From assembly GCF_004348825.1 (NCBI RefSeq), contig NZ_SMJU01000016.1, forward strand, positions 60,818 to 124,817: a stretch of 64,000 bases of DNA, read 5' to 3'. The first letter of the stretch is position 1. Each line of letters begins with the position of its first letter. Source of the stretch: Arundinibacter roseus (GTDB taxonomy: Bacteria > Bacteroidota > Bacteroidia > Cytophagales > Spirosomataceae). Made by a program: the position numbers and the translations under genes. The notes under the pieces were generated by a model. It searched no databases. It was not told the origin of the DNA and was given only the letters and a program-made list of their open reading frames with translations. Shown here piece by piece: positions 37,371-46,944 of this stretch.

Positions 37371-37531
37371 GGGGAGAGTAAGGAAAAAAAGGTAACGTTT
37401 CAGAAGGAAAAATAACTGCTTTCTTCAACGTTTGAAGGTAGCAAATTAGCCGTGATAAATAAAAAAGTATGGAAACGAATGATTGATCGATTTCATAAGA
37501 CTTACTAAGTTATTTAAATGATGCATAAAAA

Positions 37532-37565
37532 TAACCTGAGCTATTTTTTACAATAACTCAGGTTA
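37532..37565 (-). terminator. Hairpin after the NTF2-like gene
   Basis: TAACCTGAG (37532-37540) pairs with CTCAGGTTA (37557-37565), with a further TATT/AATA pairing inside after one mismatch. It reads into TTTTA on the minus strand. Confidence 0.6.
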
Positions 37566-37595
37566 CTTCATTCTTGTAAAAACGTAGGTTTCCCC

Positions 37596-38027
37596 TCAGG
37601 GCATGGGCGTAAACTGCATCGCTGCTACTTTCCAGGCACCGCCCTGCCGCACGCACACGCTCATAAAACCTACCTGCGTCTGAAAGTTGTTGCCCTGTAC
37701 GGCACCCTTGGTTTGCCAGAAACCATTGACCACCGCTGCTTCGCCATAGGTGCGGGTGTTCAGGCCCGACACAACGCCCGTTTCGATGACCACATACCCA
37801 CCGTCCACGGCATCAGCCAACGTGGTACCGTCAATCATTTGTCCGTCAAAACTCAGGAGCGAAAAATCAGTTGTTAACACTGAACGCAGCGAGGAGGCGT
37901 CTTCATTGAGCATGGCTTTAAAAAACACTTCCGTAGTCTCATTTGGAGTAGCGGGGGCAATCGTCTGCTGCGCCTGAACCGCAAGCGACGCAAGTAAACA
38001 AAGACATGCCAGGCATAATTTTTTCAT
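37596..38027 (-). CDS. Secreted NTF2/SnoaL-like (DUF4440-type) protein
   Basis: The 143-residue protein has a signal peptide (cleavage near SLAVQAQQ) and a cone-shaped NTF2-like fold: ETTEVFFKAMLNEDASSLRSVLTTDFSLLSFDGQ and, at the end, VCVRQGGAWKVAAMQFTPM. No obvious catalytic residue set is visible, so ligand-binding or enzymatic activity cannot be told. It stands between the macroglobulin and pbpC genes on their strand, but with its own terminator. Confidence 0.82.
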   Translation of the reverse strand: MKKLCLACLCLLASLAVQAQQTIAPATPNETTEVFFKAMLNEDASSLRSVLTTDFSLLSFDGQMIDGTTLADAVDGGYVVIETGVVSGLNTRTYGEAAVVNGFWQTKGAVQGNNFQTQVGFMSVCVRQGGAWKVAAMQFTPMP

Positions 38028-38204
38028 GGGAGTTTTGAAATTAGTTTTTGGTAAAAAAGTATTGAATACAAGTATTTAGCCGAAAAGTGCATTTTAATGC
38101 TGGAATTTCAAAATATCCTCTATTAACTTTTTGCGTAAGTATGTGAGGATTTCAAGTACTAATCAGTACTTTAGAAACAAATTTGACTGTCAGGAAACGT
38201 GCGT

Positions 38205-39473
38205 ATGAAAAAGACTTTACTTTATTTTTTTCTTGGAATTTTTGCTGCTGCCAACAGCCACGCCCAAAGCCCGTGGCGGCTTGGCGTAGGATTGGGGCCG
38301 TCGCTTTCGTACAACACCTTATCGTCAGACAGACCCCTGCCGTCGGGCAAATTTGAAGCTCCCGATCGTTTCGGGGTTTCATTTGATCTCAGCGCCGAGC
38401 GCAGCCTTACCTCCCACCTGTCGCTTCGGATGGGCGTCCGAACCTCGACTTTAAAGGTTGGTACACGCACAAGTTTTATTTCACGCGATTCGACCGGCGC
38501 TGTGAGTGGTTGGGGGCGCAACAATGGTTATACCCAATTTTCTCCCGCAAATCTTAACGCAGGGTTTACCTACAACTCACGGCTGCTATGGCGGCGGCTG
38601 ATTGTGAATGGCGGCGCTGATATAAATTACATCATTAATCGCTACGATGGCTACGTACGCGAAAAAAACGACCGGAAAATCGACGGTCACTGGCCAGGTG
38701 ACGTGTACCAGTATACGCTCGAAAGCTCACACACCCGCAATCAGGGTTTGTCGCTATCCCTGCGTGCCGGGCTCGACTACAAAATCGGGCAATACCGTAG
38801 CCTGAGCGTTCAATGGCTCTACAATCAGGGATTTCGGGATTTGTTTACTATTTCTACAAAAGAGCTGGAACTCAACGGCGTGAAGTATCAGGCTAACGTC
38901 GTCAGCAAAGGAAGCTATCTCACCATGCAGGTAGGCTATAAGCAGGGATTGCAGTGGAAAAAGCCCGGAAACTACATGAGTCCCTACAACGCAGCGCTCG
39001 TTGGGAAGCGCCCTGCCAACCGCCCTGATTTTAAGGCGGGCTCAGCTATGGTTGGGGCGTCGGGTGTGGCTATTCCGTACCAAACGGGTGGAGAATTTGC
39101 CAATGTTGCTTTACGGGGTGGCTATTTCGTGGCTGATCGCATACTGCTTGGAGCCGTTGGCTTTGGAGCTTATTCCACGATTGTACCCGTAGAAGCTCCC
39201 CTGCGCGGCTGGGCACTGGGGCCGATGGTCCGGTATCATATCAGTACCACGGCCTTTTCGCCATTTGTAGAAGCAGCCTATCTGATGGGCGAGGAAACCG
39301 GCCAAACCTACCGCCGGGGCTGGCAGTTTGTGGCGCTGATGCCCGGGGTTAGTTTCCGGCTAAACCGCCATCTAAAAGCAGACATAGGAGTCTATATGCT
39401 ACGCCCAACCTACCCCGTTTCTGAAAATGCGGTCATTTCGCTACCGCAGCTTGGGTTGCACTATTCGTGGTAA
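38205..39473 (+). CDS. Secreted protein, probably an outer-membrane beta-barrel
   Basis: The ATG at 38205 (MKKTLLYFFLGIFAAANSHAQS) gives a clean signal peptide and 422 residues; a GTG two codons upstream is less likely. The mature part has many alternating-residue strands, such as FGVSFDLSAERSLTSHLSLRMGVRT and HLKADIGVYMLRPTYPV, and ends LPQLGLHYSW with a terminal aromatic residue, typical of outer-membrane barrels. It could be two similar barrel halves joined near residue 250. I recognise no specific family. It is encoded opposite to the envelope genes on both sides. Confidence 0.75.
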   Translation: MKKTLLYFFLGIFAAANSHAQSPWRLGVGLGPSLSYNTLSSDRPLPSGKFEAPDRFGVSFDLSAERSLTSHLSLRMGVRTSTLKVGTRTSFISRDSTGAVSGWGRNNGYTQFSPANLNAGFTYNSRLLWRRLIVNGGADINYIINRYDGYVREKNDRKIDGHWPGDVYQYTLESSHTRNQGLSLSLRAGLDYKIGQYRSLSVQWLYNQGFRDLFTISTKELELNGVKYQANVVSKGSYLTMQVGYKQGLQWKKPGNYMSPYNAALVGKRPANRPDFKAGSAMVGASGVAIPYQTGGEFANVALRGGYFVADRILLGAVGFGAYSTIVPVEAPLRGWALGPMVRYHISTTAFSPFVEAAYLMGEETGQTYRRGWQFVALMPGVSFRLNRHLKADIGVYMLRPTYPVSENAVISLPQLGLHYSW

Positions 39474-39499
39474 GTAGGGCTCTGTGTGCTAGCAAAATT

Positions 39500-41839
39500 T
39501 TACAATCGCTTCACCTCAATATAGACATCCGTATTTCGTCCTTTATCGTCGCTGCACGAAACTTTGACCCGCCCCGGAGGCGGGCTCATAAATACAGCTT
39601 CGGTGGGAGAACTTTTTTTGAAAAGCTTATCATTTATGTACCAAAATACTTGCTGCACATCATTGGCTGCCTGACAGCTCAGCAAAATCTGTTGAGGCTC
39701 GTCGGTGCGTACATAGTATTCGCTCCCGTTGTTTGGGCTGATAATGATCGGGGCGCCATCGCCAAAGACCCGCTCGCAGGCCGGATTATGCGGCGGGATT
39801 TTTTCATAGGGCAATTTCTTCAATTCATAGTAGGCAATCAGCTCCGGCGTGTAGTTTGGGTACGCCTCACGTACATAGCCCGAAGCGGGCAGGCAGGTTG
39901 GGCAGTACGACAGACTTTTGGCGGCATTGACAAACACCCACTGCCGATGCTGACACCGCCGATAGGGTGACACGCCCATGAGGTGATAATCCACAATTGG
40001 ATTGGTACAAAAATCGGAAGGAATGTCCCCGCTTGCTGCACATACTTTGCGCAGAGCCACCGACTCCGGCATGTGGTACCACCCCTTTGGCGAATTGTAA
40101 TCAAGGCTATTAAAGAGCGAAAAAAGGAGTGGCGTGGCTGTTTCGGCACCGCTGAGGTCGGCTACGCCTTCTCCCGAAAAATTGCCCACCCACACACCAA
40201 TCGTATACTGCTTGTTGTAGCCTATGCTCCATGCGTCGCGCCGGCCGTAGGACGTTCCGGTTTTCCAGGCAATGCGGGGAAGGTGGTATGAGTTGTCAAA
40301 ATTGGTGGGTAAATCCGGACGGGTTACCTGCGTGAGTACCTGCGTAATGAGAAAGGCCGCGCCGGGTGATATAATCTCAAAGCCTGAATCGGCCTTCTTT
40401 TTTGTTTGGCTCATTGGCACTGCTCCATAGCTAAGCGGTTGCAGGCGGCCTTCATTGGCAAACGCTGCAAACAAACGCGTGAGCTCTTCCAGCGTCACGC
40501 CGCATCCTCCCAAAATCATAGAAAGCCCCAGGTCTTTGGCCTGCTTGCGTACGGTTTGAAAACCCGCTTTTTTGAGTTGATCTACCAATACCGGTGTTTG
40601 TACGTCTTTCAGAACTTTTACTGCCGGAATATTGAGCGAGTTGGCCAGGGCAAATTCAACCGTAACGGGTCCGTTGAATCGCTGATCAAAATTCTCAGGC
40701 TCGTAGCCGCTGAAATTTGTCGGAACATCATTCAGGATCATTTTGGGAGTCAGCAATCCTTTATCAAAAGCAGTCGCATACAGCAGTGGTTTCAGTGCGC
40801 TTCCCGGCGAACGGACCGCCCGGATGCCGTCCACTTGGCCGCCGTCGTAAGGATTTGAAAAATCAGCCGAACCTACATAGGCTTCTACGGCTCCGGTTTC
40901 GTTGTTGACAATCAGCACGGCGGCATTGTGAATGTTCTGGCTTTTCAGGCGATTGACATAGTTTTTTACCAGAGCTTCGGCCTGTACCTGCTTCTGTGGT
41001 ACAATGCCCGTACGTACCGTAGGCTCGTTGGGATATTGTGCTTTAAGTCGCTGAGCAAGGTGAGGAATTTGTGCCGGTGCTGCCCGGCGTGTGACCCGCA
41101 ACGGCTCGTGGAGGGCATCGTCGATAACGGAAGGCTCAAAAAGTTGGTCTACTTCAAACCTGCGCAACCAAACATTTCGAGCAGCAAGCAGCGCCGACTG
41201 CCGGGTGTCGGGCCGCAGACTCGACGGGCGGTTGGGCACAATGGCCAAAGCCGTGATTTCGGAAAGGCTCAGCAGCTGCGGCGGTTTTCCAAAATAGAGC
41301 AATGATGCCGCTTTTATGCCTTCAATATTTCCTCCATAGGGCACAAGATTGAGATAAAACTGAAAAATTTCCTGCTTGGAATAGTGCATTTCCAGCTGAA
41401 TGGCCCTGATGATTTCCAGAAGTTTGCTGCCGTAGGTTCGTCTGCGCGGTTCGAGCAGTCGAACTACCTGCATCGTGATGGTAGACGCGCCCGAGGTACG
41501 ACGCCCGGTGAGGAGATTGCGCAGTGCCGCCCTTCCTACGGCCAATGGATTGACGCCCGGATGCCAGGCAAAAAAACGATCTTCTTTATGCAGCAGCGTT
41601 TTACGAAGCAGAGGAGTGATTTCGGTAGTTTCGGTATACAGCCTCCACTTGTCGTCCTGACTCAGAAAGGCGTGCAGCACGGAGCTGTCTTTGGCCAGAA
41701 TTTGGGTAGAATAAGAAATTTGTGGACGAAAAGGAAAGACAAAGTCCAGTATTCCAATCAATACGATCAACAGAAGAGTCGCCTGAACCCATCGGAATTT
41801 TAGAAAAGAAAAAAAGTACGACGGCAGGGAGCGCTTCAA
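39500..41839 (-). CDS. pbpC: Penicillin-binding protein 1C (bifunctional peptidoglycan synthase)
   Basis: The start is the TTG at 41839 (MKRSLPSYFF): an in-frame TGA lies two codons upstream and no ATG occurs until residue 120 or so. An N-terminal membrane anchor (about 15-34) precedes a GT51 domain (HKEDRFFAWHPGVNPLA with the catalytic Glu; GASTITMQVVRLLE) and a transpeptidase domain with SPGSALKPLL (SxxK), ANSLNIP (SxN) and KTGTSYGRRDAW (KTG). A C-terminal BiPBP_C beta domain ends the 779 residues. Its linkage with a macroglobulin is classic. Confidence 0.95.
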   Translation of the reverse strand: MKRSLPSYFFSFLKFRWVQATLLLIVLIGILDFVFPFRPQISYSTQILAKDSSVLHAFLSQDDKWRLYTETTEITPLLRKTLLHKEDRFFAWHPGVNPLAVGRAALRNLLTGRRTSGASTITMQVVRLLEPRRRTYGSKLLEIIRAIQLEMHYSKQEIFQFYLNLVPYGGNIEGIKAASLLYFGKPPQLLSLSEITALAIVPNRPSSLRPDTRQSALLAARNVWLRRFEVDQLFEPSVIDDALHEPLRVTRRAAPAQIPHLAQRLKAQYPNEPTVRTGIVPQKQVQAEALVKNYVNRLKSQNIHNAAVLIVNNETGAVEAYVGSADFSNPYDGGQVDGIRAVRSPGSALKPLLYATAFDKGLLTPKMILNDVPTNFSGYEPENFDQRFNGPVTVEFALANSLNIPAVKVLKDVQTPVLVDQLKKAGFQTVRKQAKDLGLSMILGGCGVTLEELTRLFAAFANEGRLQPLSYGAVPMSQTKKKADSGFEIISPGAAFLITQVLTQVTRPDLPTNFDNSYHLPRIAWKTGTSYGRRDAWSIGYNKQYTIGVWVGNFSGEGVADLSGAETATPLLFSLFNSLDYNSPKGWYHMPESVALRKVCAASGDIPSDFCTNPIVDYHLMGVSPYRRCQHRQWVFVNAAKSLSYCPTCLPASGYVREAYPNYTPELIAYYELKKLPYEKIPPHNPACERVFGDGAPIIISPNNGSEYYVRTDEPQQILLSCQAANDVQQVFWYINDKLFKKSSPTEAVFMSPPPGRVKVSCSDDKGRNTDVYIEVKRL

Positions 41840-41973
41840 GAGTCAATATTTTTATGTAAAAATAAAGAATGTAAAATTCGGCAATAGCCAACGAGAATAA
41901 AAAATCAATCTGCACGTAGTTTTCTTATTTTCTTACTTTATTTACACAAAAACCAATCAAACTACTATTCCTA

Positions 41974-43473
41974 ATGTCCAAGTACATTGCCGCAATTGAT
42001 CAGGGAACTACGAGCACCCGTTGTATACTTTTTGACCGTCAGGGAAACATCGTTTCGGTAGGTCAGAAAGAGCATGAACAGATTTATCCGAAGCCCGGTT
42101 GGGTAGAACACAACCCAGACGAAATCTGGAAAAATACGCTGGAAGTAATAGCACTGGCACGAATCAAGGTGTCGGTTACGTCGGCTGACATTGCAGCCGT
42201 GGGCATCACCAATCAACGCGAAACAACCGTTGCCTGGAACCGCCGCACGGGCAAAGCCTACCATAATGCATTGGTGTGGCAGGATACCCGAACGGGCGAC
42301 ATGGTGGCTCAGTTTGAGAAAGACGGGGGCATCGACCGTTTTCGCCCCGTGACCGGCTTGCCGTTGGCAACCTATTTCAGCGGTTTAAAATTAAGATGGC
42401 TCCTGCAAAACGTGCCCGGCCTGCGCAAAGATGCCGAAAAAGGTGAGGCTCTGTTTGGCAATATGGATACATTTTTGATCTGGAACCTGACGGGCGGGGT
42501 CAAAGGCGGAATTCATGTTACAGATGTAACCAACGCCAGCCGCACGCAGCTCATGAACCTGCATACGCTCGAATGGGACGAGGACATGCTTCGTACCTTT
42601 GAAATCCCACGAGCCATGCTGCCTGCCATCAAGAGTAGCAGCGAAGTATATGGAACCGTAACGTCCGAAGTTTTGCCCGGTGTGCCAATTGCCGGTGCGT
42701 TGGGCGATCAGCATGCAGCTCTCGTAGGGCAGGCGTGTTTTGAACCGGGTATGGCCAAAAATACCTACGGAACGGGTTGCTTTCTGGTCATGAATACGGG
42801 CAGCGAATTGCGGATTTCGGAAAAAGGACTGCTCACAACGATTGCTTATAAATTTGGCGATCAACCCGTTCAGTATGCGCTCGAAGGCAGTATTGCGATT
42901 GCGGGTGCGCTGGTACAATGGGTGCGGGACAATCTGGGAATCATTGAGAAAAGCAGCGATATAGAACCCCTCGCCCAAACCGTAGAGGATAACGGTGGCG
43001 CTTATTTTGTCCCGGCATTTTCTGGGCTCTATGCCCCTTACTGGCGCAACGATGCCCGTGGAGTAATTGCCGGCCTGACGCGCTACGTAACCAAAGGTCA
43101 TATTGCCCGGGCAGTACTGGAAGCCACGGCCTATCAGACCGTCGACGTAGTCAATGCCATGGAGCAGGATTCAGGAATAAAACTTGCCTCGCTGCGGGTT
43201 GATGGCGGCATGGTGGCCAATCAGATGCTCATGCAGTTTCAGGCCGATATGCTCGATACTACCGTCGTAGCGCCGGCTGTCGCCGAAACCACCGCCCTTG
43301 GCGCAGCCTATGCAGCAGGTCTGGCCGTTGGATATTGGGCTGATCTGGCGGATTTGCGCAAAAATTGGGCGGTTGCTCAAACCTGGGAGCCTGTGATGGA
43401 AAGCCCGCAGCGGGACGCCCTCTATAAAGGATGGCAAAAAGCAATTACCAAATCTTTTGGTTGGGAAGAATAG
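41974..43473 (+). CDS. glpK: Glycerol kinase
   Basis: The 499-residue FGGY-family kinase makes sn-glycerol 3-phosphate. [19 protein letters not shown] at the start is the phosphate-binding loop, [30 protein letters not shown] spans the glycerol-binding region, and [13 protein letters not shown] and [15 protein letters not shown] are family signatures. No glpF or glpD is adjacent. A clear terminator follows, so it is a single-gene unit. Confidence 0.97.
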   Translation: MSKYIAAIDQGTTSTRCILFDRQGNIVSVGQKEHEQIYPKPGWVEHNPDEIWKNTLEVIALARIKVSVTSADIAAVGITNQRETTVAWNRRTGKAYHNALVWQDTRTGDMVAQFEKDGGIDRFRPVTGLPLATYFSGLKLRWLLQNVPGLRKDAEKGEALFGNMDTFLIWNLTGGVKGGIHVTDVTNASRTQLMNLHTLEWDEDMLRTFEIPRAMLPAIKSSSEVYGTVTSEVLPGVPIAGALGDQHAALVGQACFEPGMAKNTYGTGCFLVMNTGSELRISEKGLLTTIAYKFGDQPVQYALEGSIAIAGALVQWVRDNLGIIEKSSDIEPLAQTVEDNGGAYFVPAFSGLYAPYWRNDARGVIAGLTRYVTKGHIARAVLEATAYQTVDVVNAMEQDSGIKLASLRVDGGMVANQMLMQFQADMLDTTVVAPAVAETTALGAAYAAGLAVGYWADLADLRKNWAVAQTWEPVMESPQRDALYKGWQKAITKSFGWEE

Positions 43474-43501
43474 GACTTGTAGGAGAATGAATAGGAATCA
43501 G

Positions 43502-43534
43502 GCCGTCGGAAATAGAGAAACCGACGGCTTTTTT
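43502..43534 (+). terminator. Terminator of glpK
   Basis: GCCGTCGG (43502-43509) pairs with CCGACGGC (43521-43528), followed by TTTTTT. Confidence 0.9.
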
Positions 43535-43591
43535 GGTCCTTATGCTGCTAAACCTGTAACTTAGCACCCTACCACCCTGAATGAATACATC

Positions 43592-44404
43592 ATGGCACAT
43601 CAACTGGTCCTGAAAAAGCCACTTGCTTTTTTTGACCTTGAAACCACGGGAATCAATATCACCCGTGACCGAATCATTGAAATATCTATCGTAAAAGCGC
43701 TACCCACCGGTGGTGAGGAAGTCCGAACCCGACGGGTAAATCCCGAAATGCCGATTCCGGGAGAGTCGTCAATGATCCACGGAATTTATGATGAAGATGT
43801 AAAAGATTGTCCCACATTTAAGCAAATCGCTAAAAATCTCGCCGTTTTTCTGGAAGGATGCGACCTCGCCGGGTTCAACAGCAACCGATTTGACGTGCCG
43901 CTGCTCGTGGAGGAATTTCTGCGCGTTGGCGTAGATTTTGATCTGAAAAATCGCCGCCTGATTGATGCGCAGCGGATTTTTCATATGATGGAGCCCCGCA
44001 ACCTTTCGGCAGCTTATAAGTTCTATTGTGGAAAAGAACTTGTAGGAGCACACGGCGCCGAAGCTGACGCATTGGCCACCTATGAGGTTTTGAATGCGCA
44101 GGTTTCTCATTATCAGAATGTTGAAGTTAAAGATGCCAAAGGAAATGCTACCATTCCTATTGTAAATGATATGGATGCTCTGCACAAGCTCACCGCCTCT
44201 AATCATGTAGATTTGGCCGGACGGATGGTCTATAATGAGGCCGGAGAAGAAGTTTTTAATTTTGGCAAGAACAATGGAAAACGCGTCGAGGATGTCCTGA
44301 AAAACGAACCATCTTTTTATGATTGGATCATGAAAGGGGAATTTCCATTGGATACAAAACGAAAATTAACAGAAATCCGGTTGAGAACTCTTACACAGCG
44401 TTAG
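43592..44404 (+). CDS. 3'-5' exonuclease, DnaQ/DEDDh family
   Basis: The 270-residue protein has Exo I FFDLETTGINITRDRIIEIS (Asp, Glu), Exo II LAGFNSNRFDVPLL (Asp) and Exo III HGAEADALATYEVL (His, Asp), the DEDDh metal-ligand set. The C-terminal part (EVFNFGKNNGKRVEDVLKNEPSFYDWIMKGEFP) is a small conserved module that in Bacteroidota follows this exonuclease. It is stand-alone rather than part of a polymerase, so repair or RNA processing is possible. Confidence 0.92.
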   Translation: MAHQLVLKKPLAFFDLETTGINITRDRIIEISIVKALPTGGEEVRTRRVNPEMPIPGESSMIHGIYDEDVKDCPTFKQIAKNLAVFLEGCDLAGFNSNRFDVPLLVEEFLRVGVDFDLKNRRLIDAQRIFHMMEPRNLSAAYKFYCGKELVGAHGAEADALATYEVLNAQVSHYQNVEVKDAKGNATIPIVNDMDALHKLTASNHVDLAGRMVYNEAGEEVFNFGKNNGKRVEDVLKNEPSFYDWIMKGEFPLDTKRKLTEIRLRTLTQR

Positions 44405-44423
44405 AATAATCCTATTTTTCAGA

Positions 44424-44454
44424 TTTGAGTAAGCGGTATTTATCACTAAATTTG
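44424..44454 (+). promoter_or_regulatory. Promoter of nuoKLMN
   Basis: TTTG (44424-44427), 19 nt, then TAAATTTG (44447-44454) fit the Bacteroidota consensus exactly. The predicted start near 44461 lies about 47 nt before the nuoK ATG. Confidence 0.75.
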
Positions 44455-44507
44455 CCCAAATTTTTAAAAATCATGAATCCTGATTTATCCAAATTTACCC
44501 GTACGCT

Positions 44508-44846
44508 ATGATCCAGCCCCCCGCTATACCGGAAATAATTCAACTTATTCCGCTAAAAAGTTACCTGATTCTCAGTACGGCTTTATTCGTCATTGGCATT
44601 ATTGGCGTTCTTACCCGTCGAAATGCCATTGTTATTTTTATGTCGGTCGAGCTTATGCTCAATTCAGTCAATCTGCTCCTGATTGCGTTTTCTTCTTATC
44701 GGTCCGATCCGACCGGGCAGGTATTTGTGTTTTTTATCATGGCCGTAGCCGCTGCTGAAGTAGCTGTTGGATTGGCAATTATTGTGATGATTTACCGAAA
44801 TACCCGAACGATTGACATAAATTTCCTGAAAAAACTCAAAGGGTAA
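44508..44846 (+). CDS. nuoK: NADH-quinone oxidoreductase subunit K
   Basis: The 112-residue inner-membrane subunit has three helices. The glutamate of helix 2 in MSVELMLNSVNLLLIAFSSY and that of AAAEVAVGLAIIVMIYR in helix 3 are the conserved proton-pathway residues. The N-terminal extension (MIQPPAIPEIIQLIPLKS) is a little longer than usual. It opens the nuoKLMN set directly after a good promoter. Confidence 0.95.
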   Translation: MIQPPAIPEIIQLIPLKSYLILSTALFVIGIIGVLTRRNAIVIFMSVELMLNSVNLLLIAFSSYRSDPTGQVFVFFIMAVAAAEVAVGLAIIVMIYRNTRTIDINFLKKLKG

Positions 44847-44929
44847 ACGTGCCGAATACGGCTCAGTAGAAACTGAGTTTATTTTCGGTAAATGATTGAC
44901 AATTAACTACTAACATCACCAAATAGAGT

Positions 44930-46849
44930 ATGTCACTTTTCTTGCTAGTTTTGATTCCTTTACTTCCGCTGATCGGCTTTGTGATCAACGGAATTGGGTT
45001 TCGTCATATTCCCAAAGGAGCGGTTGGAGTCATTGGCTCCCTGGCAGCTCTGGGAAGTTTTGCTGCCTCGGTGGCGGTGCTTTTGGCTTTTAAAGAAGCA
45101 GGCAGTCAGCCGCAAATTGTCTCGCTTTTTGACTGGATTACCGTGGGAGAGCTCAGTATTCCATTTTCATTTCAGCATGATCAGCTGTCGCTGCTCATGC
45201 TGATGATCATTACGGGTGTTGGCTCACTTATCCATATTTATTCCATAGGATACATGAAGCATGACGAAGGGTTCGGAAAGTTTTTTGCCTTTCTGAACCT
45301 TTTTCTGTTTTTCATGCTGCTGCTCGTGATGGGTTCCAACTACGTCATTATGTTCATTGGCTGGGAAGGCGTCGGACTATGTTCGTATTTACTCATCGGG
45401 TTCTGGAATAAAAATACTTCCTACAATAATGCCGCCCGAAAAGCTTTCATCATGAACCGGATCGGTGATTTGGGCTTTCTGCTCGGTATTTTCACGATCA
45501 TCGCTACCTTCGGTTCGGTCGAATATACCGAAGTATTTCGGCAGGCAACCGGCCTTCCGATTGGTGATCCGGTGCTTATTACCATCACGTTGCTGCTGTT
45601 TGTGGGTGCAATGGGTAAGTCGGCGCAAATTCCGCTCTACACGTGGCTGCCCGATGCAATGGCCGGGCCGACGCCCGTTTCTGCACTTATACACGCCGCA
45701 ACGATGGTTACAGCGGGTATTTATATGGTCATACGATCCAATGTGCTCTACACGCTCGCACCCGAAACGCTCGAAGTAGTTGCAATTGTGGGCGCAGCCA
45801 CGGCGATTTTTGCCGCTTCCATTGGTCTTCTTCAAAATGATATCAAAAAAGTATTGGCCTACTCTACCGTGAGTCAGCTAGGCTATATGTTTCTTGGTTT
45901 GGGCGTTATGGCCTACTCGGCTTCGATGTTTCACGTCATTACCCACGCCTTTTTCAAAGCACTTTTGTTTCTTGGTGCAGGTAGCGTGATTCACGCCATG
46001 TCGGACGAGCAGGATATTCGTAAAATGGGAGGTTTGCGCAAAAAACTTCCGATTACGTTCATTACCTTTTTTATTGCTACCTGGGCCATTTCCGGGCTGC
46101 CGCCTTTTTCAGGATTTTTCTCCAAAGACGAAATCCTGGCGCATGCTTTTGAGCATAACAAGCTGCTATGGGCCGTGGGATTGGTGGGTTCGGCTATGAC
46201 CTCTTTTTACATGTTCCGGCTTTTGTTCCTGACTTTCTTTGGCACCTTTCGGGGTACCCACGAGCAGGAGCATCATTTGCACGAGTCGCCTGCTTCTATG
46301 ACGATTCCGTTGATGGTTTTGGCCGTTTTCTCCGCACTGGGAGGTGTCATCGGCATCCCCGAAGCATTGGGGGGAAGTCATCAGCTGGCCGAATTTATGA
46401 GCCCGCTCTTTGATAATTCACGGCAGGCTAATCCGGAAGCGTTTATGCCTATCTCGCTTTCACATTCAGAAGAGTACATGCTCATGGGTGTTTCGGTACT
46501 TGTAGCGTTGCTTTCGGGCATTGCTGCGTATGTGATGTACATCAGCAAGGCGTCTGTACCGGCTCCCGAATCTGAAACCCGTCAGGGAGTGCAGCGGGCA
46601 GTTTATCATAAATACTATGTAGACGAACTATACGATGCCGTATTTGTGAAACCCATGCGTACGCTTTCAAACCTGCTGGCAAGTTTTGGCGAATTTTTCA
46701 TAGACCTCTTTGTAGACGGTACCGGAAGGCTCGTCAAGGCACTTGCCAACCTGGGTCGACAAACGCAGACGGGATCTACGGGTTACTATATTTTTGCCAT
46801 GGTGGTAGGAATTATGGTGATTTTATTCTGGAACCTGCTGATTAAATAA
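44930..46849 (+). CDS. nuoL: NADH-quinone oxidoreductase subunit L
   Basis: The 639-residue antiporter-like subunit is the distal proton pump of complex I. Core motifs are FIGWEGVGLCSYLLIGFW with its essential Glu, IPLYTWLPDAMAGPTPVSALIHAATMVTAG and LAYSTVSQLGYMFLGLG with pump residues. The C-terminal region contains the long amphipathic helix and the last membrane helix. Length is normal. It lies 83 nt after nuoK and 95 nt before the nuoM ATG. Confidence 0.96.
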   Translation: MSLFLLVLIPLLPLIGFVINGIGFRHIPKGAVGVIGSLAALGSFAASVAVLLAFKEAGSQPQIVSLFDWITVGELSIPFSFQHDQLSLLMLMIITGVGSLIHIYSIGYMKHDEGFGKFFAFLNLFLFFMLLLVMGSNYVIMFIGWEGVGLCSYLLIGFWNKNTSYNNAARKAFIMNRIGDLGFLLGIFTIIATFGSVEYTEVFRQATGLPIGDPVLITITLLLFVGAMGKSAQIPLYTWLPDAMAGPTPVSALIHAATMVTAGIYMVIRSNVLYTLAPETLEVVAIVGAATAIFAASIGLLQNDIKKVLAYSTVSQLGYMFLGLGVMAYSASMFHVITHAFFKALLFLGAGSVIHAMSDEQDIRKMGGLRKKLPITFITFFIATWAISGLPPFSGFFSKDEILAHAFEHNKLLWAVGLVGSAMTSFYMFRLLFLTFFGTFRGTHEQEHHLHESPASMTIPLMVLAVFSALGGVIGIPEALGGSHQLAEFMSPLFDNSRQANPEAFMPISLSHSEEYMLMGVSVLVALLSGIAAYVMYISKASVPAPESETRQGVQRAVYHKYYVDELYDAVFVKPMRTLSNLLASFGEFFIDLFVDGTGRLVKALANLGRQTQTGSTGYYIFAMVVGIMVILFWNLLIK

Positions 46850-46944
46850 TATCTTTTTAGAAGCGATTTGCAGGATTGAATTTTATAAATAACTCCTGTA
46901 AATCAAGCTAATAATTGCTCATTTACCCATTCAAAATTATATTC

